A DNA stretch of 5,700 nucleotides from Spirochaetaceae bacterium (GTDB lineage Bacteria; Spirochaetota; Spirochaetia; Treponematales; Breznakiellaceae): positions 1 through 5,700 of the forward strand of contig JAITAE010000012.1 in the NCBI GenBank assembly GCA_031284295.1, in the 5' to 3' direction. This document shows, in pieces, positions 1-5,245 of the stretch; positions within the stretch are counted from its first letter, which is position 1, and each line of letters starts with the position of its first letter. Below the pieces are notes generated by a model. It saw only the letters and a program-made list of their open reading frames with translations. It searched no databases and was not told the DNA's origin. The position numbers and the translations under genes are program-made.

Positions 1-95
1 GATTCGGGGGTTCCCCTTGTAAACACGGCCTTGAATACGTTGTCAAGGCGTATGTCTATCAGGTCTTCGTTTTCGTCCAAATGAATTGTAATCAG
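1..95 (-). CDS. N-terminus of a PD-(D/E)XK nuclease family (transposase-like) protein, partial
   Basis: The minus strand reads LITIHLDENEDLIDIRLDNV followed by FKAVFTRGTPES and then leaves the window at base 1, so only about 31 residues are visible. The DNVFKAVFTR motif followed by TPES matches, from memory, the start of PD-(D/E)XK nuclease family transposase proteins (Rpn/PDDEXK_2 type) that are abundant in Treponema. The catalytic residues would lie beyond the edge. No ATG or GTG exists in frame between the upstream TAA and the motif. The Shine-Dalgarno GGAGG at 102-106 sits 6 nt before CTG (93-95) and 9 nt before ATT (90-92); TTG at 78-80 has no ribosome site. The start given here is therefore the CTG. 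It may be a rare start, or an ATG lost by mutation in a decaying copy. The family call is moderate because so little is visible. Confidence 0.55.
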   Translation of the reverse strand, partial: MITIHLDENEDLIDIRLDNVFKAVFTRGTPE

Positions 96-101
96 GTGAT
101 G

Positions 102-106
102 CCTCC
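102..106 (-). promoter_or_regulatory. Shine-Dalgarno GGAGG for the left-edge gene
   Basis: GGAGG on the minus strand (CCTCC on the plus strand). It lies 6 nt upstream of the in-frame CTG at 93-95 and is the best ribosome-binding site near this gene. It is the reason for preferring the CTG or the adjacent ATT over the downstream TTG. Confidence 0.5.
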
Positions 107-113
107 GGTAAAA

Positions 114-142
114 AGTATATAGGCGTTAGCTTTTTTTTACAA
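114..142 (-). promoter_or_regulatory. Sigma-70-type promoter for the left-edge gene
   Basis: On the minus strand there is a -35 box TTGTAA (137-142) and a -10 box TATACT (114-119) separated by exactly 17 bp. Transcription would begin near 107, giving a leader of only about 12 nt that starts at the Shine-Dalgarno. The spacer contains most of an A8 tract (131-138 on the plus strand as T8), which could slip and change the box spacing. The boxes match the consensus at 4/6 and 5/6 positions; no experimental support is available. Confidence 0.5.
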
Positions 143-158
143 GGAATTATAGCCGCTG

Positions 159-186
159 AATAACCGGCTACGCCGGTTATTTCCGG
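159..186. repeat. ATAACCGGC hairpin, copy 1
   Basis: Perfect 10 bp palindrome with arms AATAACCGGC and GCCGGTTATT around the loop TAC, followed by TCCGG. The same 28 bp, apart from the loop, occur on the opposite strand at 5330-5357. A longer version of the stem lies at 390-418. No T-run follows, so it is not a standard terminator. Best described as a dispersed REP-like palindrome. Confidence 0.8.
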
Positions 187-203
187 TGTTGGCGGGAGGG
201 GCA

Positions 204-231
204 GTAGTGAGCAGTGAGTAGTGAGTAGTGG
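204..231. repeat. Four tandem 7 bp repeats (GTAGTGA)
   Basis: Four head-to-tail heptamers: GTAGTGA, GCAGTGA, GTAGTGA, GTAGTGG. They lie in non-coding DNA just after the first hairpin. A short tandem array of this kind can vary in copy number by slippage; no gene reads through it convincingly. Confidence 0.8.
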
Positions 232-389
232 CTGCCGGTAGACGGCTGGGGGGTCGTCCGGGAGTTGTCTTTGAGAGAGGACGGCGCTAAAAACTTATTC
301 TAAACAGCGGCCTGCTCCAGCGCCACAGCCGGTCGCTTTTTCGCCTAAACGCGCTCAATGTTTCGCGCGCCGCTATCGGGCTGGGGCGG
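232..389. other. Intergenic stretch with no supported gene
   Basis: No coding region, RNA gene or clear regulatory site is supported here. A short minus-strand frame ending at a TAG (287-289) reads ETLSAFRRKSDRLWRWSRPL just before that stop. It has no start codon that separates it from the hairpin at 390-418 and no recognised family, so it is at most a decayed fragment. Confidence 0.5.
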
Positions 390-418
390 CGGAATAACCG
401 GCTACGCCGGTTATTCCG
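390..418. repeat. ATAACCGGC hairpin, copy 2 (13 bp stem)
   Basis: Perfect palindrome with left arm CGGAATAACCGGC (390-402), loop TAC (403-405) and right arm GCCGGTTATTCCG (406-418). It shares its 10 bp core and loop with the hairpin at 159-181 but has three more base pairs at the base. It lies inside a spurious frame (358-612) that is not considered a gene. Confidence 0.85.
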
Positions 419-499
419 TTATCTGGTCTGCCGGGGCAGTGAAGGCTGGCGGCGTCCCGCAAGGGAATTCCAACCGGCGCGGGGGCTTGAAACCCTTTA

Positions 500-541
500 A
501 ATTGAACTTGAATCCCTGGGAATTGAAGTTGAATCCCTGGG
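500..541. repeat. Two tandem 21 bp direct repeats
   Basis: Adjacent 21 bp units at 500-520 and 521-541, both beginning AATTGAA and ending TTGAATCCCTGGG. They differ at one base (C507 versus G528). A partial related sequence with CTTGAAACCCTTTAA precedes them at 486-500. The TTTAAA and CCTGGG elements recall the TTTAAA-plus-hairpin modules of the repeat at 732-827, so this may be a diverged relative. Confidence 0.8.
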
Positions 542-546
542 GGCGG

Positions 547-608
547 CGGTGTTGGCGGGAGGCTGAGGCGGTGGCGGATTGGGGGGTTGGGCGCAACCGT
601 GTGCGCCC
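547..608. repeat. Outer part of left repeat block, with 7 bp hairpin
   Basis: The segment starting CGGTGTTGGCGGGAGG and reaching GATTGGGGGGTT near 587 resembles the reverse complement of the unit at 5358-5400, which has GGTGTTGGGGGG and GATTGGGGGGTG. It is followed by a hairpin with arms GGGCGCA (589-595) and TGCGCCC (602-608) around a 6 nt loop. In the right-hand block the corresponding place holds a different hairpin (5223-5235). The order of segments matches the right block in inverted orientation. Confidence 0.6.
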
Positions 609-610
609 GT

Positions 611-831
611 AGGGGGGCGCGTCGATGATGCCCCTTGTGCCGGTCACGGCATGGAAATAGCGCCCCCCTTCATATTATGAATCATTGAAGACCTAGAAAA
701 CAGCAAGGACAACAACTGACATACCCGCGTATTTAAAACCCCACTGGTGGGGCTGGCGGTATGCTACCGCGTAGCGGACTTTAAACCCACTGGTGGGCGC
801 GGAGCGGACTTTAAAGCCGCTGGCGGCCTGG
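611..831 (+). repeat. Modular repeat, left copy (L)
   Basis: About 220 bp that match the reverse complement of 5004-5213 in the same order. The outer end is a 10 bp inverted repeat, AGGGGGGCGC (611-620) and GCGCCCCCCT (660-669), enclosing a small hairpin with TGCCG/CGGCA arms. Bases 647-670 are identical to 5153-5176 (inverted), and GGACAACAACTGAC at 707-720 is identical to 5103-5116. The inner end holds three TTTAAA modules, each followed by a hairpin with loop TG: CCCCAC/GTGGGG (739-752), CCCAC/GTGGG (786-797) and GCCGC/GCGGC (816-827). A CCGC-GTA-GCGG hairpin lies at 767-777. It encodes no supported protein. Confidence 0.85.
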
Positions 832-842
832 CGGCGGCGGGG

Positions 843-871
843 TTGACGGATAGAGGCGGGAAATTTACCCT
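843..871 (+). promoter_or_regulatory. Possible weak promoter for the dapL operon
   Basis: TTGACG (843-848) matches the -35 consensus at five of six positions. Seventeen bases later comes TACCCT (866-871), which keeps only the TA and final T of a -10 box. If used, transcription would begin at about 877, the dapL ATG, giving a leaderless message. That would fit the lack of a strong Shine-Dalgarno there. The evidence is weak. Confidence 0.25.
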
Positions 872-876
872 TGATT

Positions 877-2109
877 ATGGTCAAAAGAAATCCCAATATA
901 GGGCGGCTAAAGGCCGGTTATTTGTTTCCTGAAATTTCCAGGCGCAGGCGGGAATTTGCCGCGCGGCATCCTGAAGCAAAGATAATAAGCATGGGGGTGG
1001 GGAACACTACGGAACCCATACCGCCGCATATATGCGCCGCTCTTGTCGGGGGGGCGCGGCGGCTGGGGCGGGCCGAAACATATTCCGGCTACGCGGACGA
1101 AGGACTTATTGAACTGCGCGAAGCTATTTCGCGGGTGAACTATAACGGCGCGTTCGGGCCGGAGGAAGTATTCATAAGCGATGGATCCAAATGCGACATA
1201 GGGCGGCTGCAAACACTGTTTGGCCCGGAGGCGAAGGCCGCCGTGCAGGACCCGTCGTATCCTGTTTATGTTGACGGCTCCGTTGTGGCGGGGGCTGCCG
1301 GGCGCGAAAACAGTTTTTCAGGCTGCGAAGACGGGGACTGCGGGGGAGGGGGCTATGGCGGCGTAAAGTATCTGCCCTGTACGCCGGAAAACAATTACTT
1401 CCCGGATCTTTCCAGGATTGAGGATGGCAGCATCATATACTTTTGTTCGCCCAACAATCCGACCGGCGCGGTTGCGACAAAGCCGCAGCTTGCCGCGTTG
1501 GTTTCGGCGGCGCTGAGGACAGGCTCCATCATTGTGTACGATGCGGCTTACTCGGAGTACATAAGGGACGCCGCGCTGCCAAAGACGATTTACGAGCTTG
1601 ACGGCGCGCGGAAATGCGCCATTGAAGTGAACTCATTCTCAAAATCCGCCGGCTTTACCGGCGTGCGGCTTGGCTGGAGCGTGGTTCCCCGGGACTTGGT
1701 TTTTTCAGGCGGCGGGAGCGTGAACGCCGACTGGTCGCGGCTGACGGCGACGGTATTCAACGGGGCGTCGAACATCGCGCAGTACGGCGGAATAGCGGCG
1801 CTGGATGAGGAGGGGCGGCGGGAGGTCCGGGAACTGACGGATTTTTACCTGGGGAACGCCCGTCTGATACGCGGGGCGCTGAAAACATTGAACATAGGCT
1901 GCATAGGCGGGGACAATTCGCCTTACATCTGGGCGCGTTTTCCGGGACGCGATAGCTGGGACGTATTCGCCGAACTTCTTGAAAAGTACCATGTTGTAAC
2001 GACGCCCGGCTCAGGCTTTGGCCCGGCGGGGGAAACGTTTATCCGCTTTTCCGCCTTTGGCCGCCGGGCCGATGTGGAAGAAGTATGCGGGCGGCTGACG
2101 GCGCATTGA
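877..2109 (+). CDS. dapL: LL-diaminopimelate aminotransferase
   Basis: PLP enzyme (EC 2.6.1.83) that converts tetrahydrodipicolinate plus glutamate to LL-diaminopimelate plus 2-oxoglutarate in one cytosolic step of lysine biosynthesis. The 410 residues match the usual DapL length of about 410. Fold-type I motifs are intact: DGSK (102-105), PNNPTG (192-197), YDAAY (221-225), the PLP lysine K256 in NSFSKSAGFTG, and the C-terminal substrate arginine R390 in FIRFSAFG. DapL-specific stretches GYLFPEI, YLPCTPENNY and FNGASNIAQ separate it from generic aspartate aminotransferases. An unusual glycine-rich loop (GCEDGDCGGGGYGG, 149-162) sits where other DapL proteins have a shorter segment. The ATG at 877 gives the family start MVKRNPN; a TTG at 871 would add two residues, and neither has a strong ribosome site. 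It is the first gene of the operon, 45 bp after repeat copy L. Confidence 0.95.
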   Translation: MVKRNPNIGRLKAGYLFPEISRRRREFAARHPEAKIISMGVGNTTEPIPPHICAALVGGARRLGRAETYSGYADEGLIELREAISRVNYNGAFGPEEVFISDGSKCDIGRLQTLFGPEAKAAVQDPSYPVYVDGSVVAGAAGRENSFSGCEDGDCGGGGYGGVKYLPCTPENNYFPDLSRIEDGSIIYFCSPNNPTGAVATKPQLAALVSAALRTGSIIVYDAAYSEYIRDAALPKTIYELDGARKCAIEVNSFSKSAGFTGVRLGWSVVPRDLVFSGGGSVNADWSRLTATVFNGASNIAQYGGIAALDEEGRREVRELTDFYLGNARLIRGALKTLNIGCIGGDNSPYIWARFPGRDSWDVFAELLEKYHVVTTPGSGFGPAGETFIRFSAFGRRADVEEVCGRLTAH

Positions 2110-3797
2110 CAAAAAGGTTCCCGGAAAGCGCCCGTATTGAGAAGGCCCTGACGCGGGGAACTAATCCGCGCGGCAGGGAGATTGCGGCGATTGTAAGCGG
2201 GATGGGGCTTGATGAGGAATGCGTAATCGCCGCGCTGCTCATTGACTCCATCAAAAATGACGAAGACAAAAAACGCATCGCCGGGGATTTCGGCAAGGGC
2301 GCGGCGGCTTTGATCGAAGGCGCCGAAAGGGTTTTGAAGCTTTCCGCAACGGAAAACTCGATAGCGGAAGCGGAAAAAATCAGAAAGATGCTGTTTGCCC
2401 TGATCGAAGATATCCGCGTAATATTTATATGCCTTGCCGAAAAATTACAAACCATGCGGACAATAGAGGATATGGCTGAGGATAAGCGCAAAGGCATCGC
2501 GCAGGAATGTCTTGATATTTACGCGCCGCTTGCAAACCGTATCGGCATATCGTGGCTGAAGGACGAGATCGAAGACCTATGTTTCGGCTGCCTCTATCCT
2601 GACGCCTACCGGCAGATAAGCGGCATTGTCGCGTTAAAACATAATGAACGTGAACATTTTCTGGAATTTGTAAAATCGCGCGTGTACGAAGAGGCGCAAA
2701 AACGCGGAATAAAAATTGAAGTTGAAAGCCGCGCAAAACATTTTTATTCGATATACCAAAAGATGAGGAAACGCAACAAGGAGGCGGGAGACCTGTACGA
2801 TCTTTTCGGGCTGCGGGTACTTTGCGGCAGTGTCGAAGACTGCTACGCGCTGCTCGGTATGATTCACACTTTATGGAAACCGGTCAGCGGACGTTTCAAA
2901 GATTACATAGCGATGCCGAAATCAAACGGCTATCAAAGCCTGCATACAACCGCGCTGGCCTTTGATGATACGGCGCGGGGCAGCGCGGCAAGCGGCAATA
3001 TGCTTGAAATACAGATACGGACATTCTATATGCACCGCACGGCGGAGTACGGCTACGCTTCGCACTGGCTTTACAAGAAGGGTATGAGCGCGGAACTTGT
3101 CGATAAAAGCGACCTGCCCCTGGTCAACAGGCTGATGAATATATCAAAGAGCTTTGACGATTCAACATTGGAAGAAATAAAAAAAGAAGTCCTAAAGGAT
3201 TCGATTTTTGTTTTTACGCCGCAGGGAAAGGTGATGGAACTTCCGCAGGGCGCCACGCCGATAGATTTTGCCTACGGCATACACACCGCGATAGGCGACC
3301 ATTGCCATGCCGCGAAAGCGGACGGCGTGCTGGTTCCGTTGAGCAGGCCGCTGCAAAACACCCAGATCGTTGAGATTATCACGGCGCAGAACGCGCATCC
3401 GCACGGTAAATGGGAACGTATCGTTAAAACATCGAAGGCCAGAAGCAAAATACGCGCGTGGCTTACGTTGAATGACGAAGCCGTTCAGCACGAAAAGCAG
3501 ATGGCGGCAAAAAGGAGGCAGGAAGAACATGAGCGGCATAGCAGGGAGGCGCAGCCTGCCGCGTCCGGCAGGCTGCGCGCCGCGCCTTCCCGCGTACTGG
3601 TGCAGCATGAAAAAAATATGCTGTTCCGTTTTGCAAAATGCTGCAAGCCCGGCCCGCCCGATGAAATCGTTGGTTATGTATCGCGCGGGAGGGGGATAAT
3701 TATCCACAGGAAAAGCTGCGCTTCCCTTCCGCACATTGAGGAATTTGAACAGCGCGGCATCGAAGCCGAATGGGAAGAAACGCCGCGCGATTCATAA
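2085..3797 (+). CDS. relA: RelA/SpoT-family (p)ppGpp synthetase, hydrolase-dead HD domain, no ACT domain
   Basis: Stringent-response enzyme transferring pyrophosphate from ATP to GDP/GTP. Order: degenerate HD domain (about 1-150), synthetase (about 215-333), TGS (373-434), a short linker region, and a CC-H-C zinc-finger-like domain (C519, C520, H541, C545). The synthetase is intact: YSIYQKM, catalytic D239 in YDLFGLR, RFKD (270-273), NGYQSLHT, and E308 in EIQIRT. An ungapped comparison with Rel HD motifs shows R29, I53, K57, N58, E119 and T123 replacing the hydrolase His, His, Glu, Asp, Asp and Asn; only D54 remains. Hydrolysis is therefore probably lost. The protein stops 25 residues after the zinc motif, at 570 aa against about 740 in full-length relatives, so the ACT domain is absent. 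The ATG overlaps dapL by 25 bp, suggesting translational coupling, with a weak GGAAG site. A perfect palindrome lies in the linker (3549-3578). Confidence 0.95.
   Translation: MRAADGALTKRFPESARIEKALTRGTNPRGREIAAIVSGMGLDEECVIAALLIDSIKNDEDKKRIAGDFGKGAAALIEGAERVLKLSATENSIAEAEKIRKMLFALIEDIRVIFICLAEKLQTMRTIEDMAEDKRKGIAQECLDIYAPLANRIGISWLKDEIEDLCFGCLYPDAYRQISGIVALKHNEREHFLEFVKSRVYEEAQKRGIKIEVESRAKHFYSIYQKMRKRNKEAGDLYDLFGLRVLCGSVEDCYALLGMIHTLWKPVSGRFKDYIAMPKSNGYQSLHTTALAFDDTARGSAASGNMLEIQIRTFYMHRTAEYGYASHWLYKKGMSAELVDKSDLPLVNRLMNISKSFDDSTLEEIKKEVLKDSIFVFTPQGKVMELPQGATPIDFAYGIHTAIGDHCHAAKADGVLVPLSRPLQNTQIVEIITAQNAHPHGKWERIVKTSKARSKIRAWLTLNDEAVQHEKQMAAKRRQEEHERHSREAQPAASGRLRAAPSRVLVQHEKNMLFRFAKCCKPGPPDEIVGYVSRGRGIIIHRKSCASLPHIEEFEQRGIEAEWEETPRDS
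3549..3578. repeat. 30-nt perfect palindrome inside relA
   Basis: Arms GCGCAGCCTGCCG (3549-3561) and CGGCAGGCTGCGC (3566-3578) form a 13 bp perfect stem around the loop CGTC. It occupies exactly ten codons, in frame, encoding AQPAASGRLR in the linker between the TGS and zinc-binding parts of Rel. Its geometry is identical to the palindrome at 4655-4684 in the next gene. It resembles in concept the palindromic elements found in Rickettsia reading frames. Confidence 0.9.
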
Positions 3798-3821
3798 TTG
3801 ATTCCGGGCAAAACAAAAATT

Positions 3822-5024
3822 ATGCACAAACTGAAACATTGGCTTATTCTTTCAGCATTACTGTTAAGCATTTCCTGCGCGACAAGCAGGAAAGAGCCGC
3901 CGCCACAACCCCCTCCCCCTCCTCCTGTGCGGGAGCTGCCCGCTCCGCCCGTCGAGGTTTTGCCGGAAGATTACAGGATTACGTTGGTTGCGGTGGGCGA
4001 TAACCTTATACACATTGAATTAATAAACAACGCAAAAACCGAAACCGAAGATGTATTTAATTTTGGTAAATACTATACCGAGACCGCGCCGCTCATAAAA
4101 GAGGCCGACATTGCTTTTATAAACCAGGAAACGCTGATAGCCGGAAAAGATTTTGGATATTCAGGGTATCCGCTGTTTAACGGGCCGAAAGATATAGGCA
4201 AGACAATTGTCGATCTTGGATTCGATGTGGTCAACCACGCGACAAATCACGCGATGGACAAGGGCGAGAATGCCGTACTCGAGGTAATTGATTTTTGGGA
4301 TAAACAAAAAGGCGTACTGATGCTGGGGCTGAACCGTTCGGAAGAGCGCCGCCGCGATGTCGCAAAAAATATTATCGAAAAAAACAACATTAAAGCCGGC
4401 TTTCTTGCGTACACTTACGGCACAAACGGTATTCCGCTGCCGAAAAGCAAACCGTTTCTGGTGTCGCTTATTGACACTGAAATTATGGCAAAAGAGATTG
4501 ACGCGCTGCGTCCGCTCTGCGATTTTCTGGTGGTTTCCATGCACTGGGGCAACGAGTACGAGCACACGCCGAGCAGCCGGCAGCAGGAGCTTGCCCGCTT
4601 TCTGGCGGAGCACAATGTTGACCTTGTGATAGGACATCACCCGCACGTATTACAGCCGCTTCGCGCGCTGCCGCGCGAAGCGGCCGCCCCGATGGTGTGT
4701 TTTTTTTCGCTGGGTAACTTCCTGTCGGCGCAGAACGAGCCCCCTCGTCTTCTGGGTGGCATGATGCGGGTAAGTATAAAGAAAGAGGCCGCCCCGCCGC
4801 ACCGCGTTACGATCGAGGAAGCCGAGTTATTGCCGCTGGTAACGCATTACGAAGCGGGGTATACAGGTTTTCAGGTATACCCGTTGAGCGGGTACACGGA
4901 AGAAATTGCCAAACGCCACTTGCTGCGCAAACAAAAAAAATATACGGACACAAGCTACTTTCACACGCTCATAGAGAAAATTTCGCAGGCAGGCCGCCAC
5001 CCACCAGGCCGCCAGCGGCTTTAA
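3822..5024 (+). CDS. CapA-family (PGA_cap) metallophosphoesterase-fold lipoprotein
   Basis: A 400-residue protein of the CapA/PgsA-like family, associated with poly-gamma-glutamate or capsule synthesis; the true substrate here is unknown. The ATG at 3822 yields an ideal lipoprotein signal: basic n-region MHKLKH, hydrophobic WLILSALLLS, and lipobox SISC with C19. A TTG at 3798 directly after the relA stop would spoil this. A proline-rich tether (26-43) follows, so the domain should sit outside the inner membrane. The PGA_cap metal-site motifs are all present: GDNLIH (59-64), NQET (101-104), NHATNHAMD (138-146), MHWGNEY (240-246) and GHHPH (271-275), then FFSLGNFLS. It starts 24 bp after relA without a clear Shine-Dalgarno, so it probably shares the operon transcript. 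The last codons (PGRQRL and the TAA) lie within repeat copy R, suggesting that the original C-terminus was replaced or extended by the repeat. Confidence 0.92.
   Translation: MHKLKHWLILSALLLSISCATSRKEPPPQPPPPPPVRELPAPPVEVLPEDYRITLVAVGDNLIHIELINNAKTETEDVFNFGKYYTETAPLIKEADIAFINQETLIAGKDFGYSGYPLFNGPKDIGKTIVDLGFDVVNHATNHAMDKGENAVLEVIDFWDKQKGVLMLGLNRSEERRRDVAKNIIEKNNIKAGFLAYTYGTNGIPLPKSKPFLVSLIDTEIMAKEIDALRPLCDFLVVSMHWGNEYEHTPSSRQQELARFLAEHNVDLVIGHHPHVLQPLRALPREAAAPMVCFFSLGNFLSAQNEPPRLLGGMMRVSIKKEAAPPHRVTIEEAELLPLVTHYEAGYTGFQVYPLSGYTEEIAKRHLLRKQKKYTDTSYFHTLIEKISQAGRHPPGRQRL
4655..4684. repeat. 30-nt perfect palindrome inside the capA-like gene
   Basis: Arms GCCGCTTCGCGCG (4655-4667) and CGCGCGAAGCGGC (4672-4684) pair perfectly over 13 bp around the loop CTGC. 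It encodes roughly QPLRALPREAA just after the GHHPHV metal motif. Family members have a segment of similar length here, so it need not be an insertion. The size and loop length equal those of the relA palindrome, while the sequence differs. Confidence 0.9.
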
Positions 5025-5213
5025 AGTCCGCCCCACCAGTGGGTTTTAAATCCGCTCCGCGGTAGCATGCCGCCCACCAGTGGGTTTAAAGTCCGCAGGT
5101 ACGTCAGTTGTTGTCCGTGCTATTTGCTATGTTCACAATGATTCTTAATACAAAGGGGGGCGCTATTTCCATGCCGCAGGCGGCACATAGCCGCCTTCTC
5201 GCCGCGCCCCCCT
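5004..5213 (-). repeat. Modular repeat, right copy (R), inverted relative to L
   Basis: The reverse complement matches 611-831 in order. Inner end: GCCGC/GCGGC hairpin (5008-5019) with TTTAAA, then CCCAC/GTGGG hairpins at 5032-5043 and 5073-5084, each beside TTTAAA. A CTCCGCGGTAGCATGC segment is shared. GTCAGTTGTTGTCC (5103-5116) and the 24 bp at 5153-5176 are identical to L. The outer end carries the same 10 bp inverted repeat, AGGGGGGCGC (5154-5163) and GCGCCCCCCT (5204-5213). Compared with L the modules have small deletions and compensated stem changes. It overlaps the 3' end of the capA-like gene, whose TAA stop is part of a TTTAAA. Confidence 0.85.
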
Positions 5214-5222
5214 CGCTACAGC

Positions 5223-5235
5223 CCCGCTACGCGGG
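5223..5235. repeat. CCCGC-TAC-GCGGG hairpin
   Basis: Perfect 5 bp stem with loop TAC, directly outside repeat copy R. The equivalent place outside copy L holds a different hairpin (589-608). Confidence 0.6.
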
Positions 5236-5245
5236 TCTTCCGCTA

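Noticed and set aside
287..372. Minus-strand frame reading like a basic protein C-terminus before a TAG
   Set aside because: It has no start and no recognised domain, and upstream it is just repeat sequence. Too short to support.
358..612. Plus-strand open frame of 84 codons and its minus-strand partner (411-647)
   Set aside because: Both run through a perfect hairpin and the 21 bp direct repeats. The translations are repetitive by virtue of the DNA repeats, there is no ribosome site, and no family is recognisable.
1645..1662. CGCCGG/CCGGCG hairpin in dapL
   Set aside because: Six-base stem that follows from codon choice in the conserved SAGFTG motif; not remarkable.
3192..3734. Long minus-strand frame opposite relA
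   Set aside because: A shadow of the strongly conserved Rel reading frame on the other strand; no ribosome site or recognised domain.
5025..5100. Rho-independent terminator after the operon
   Set aside because: Hairpins are abundant but none is followed by a T-run on the plus strand; TTTAAA is not a U-tract. Termination here is unproven.
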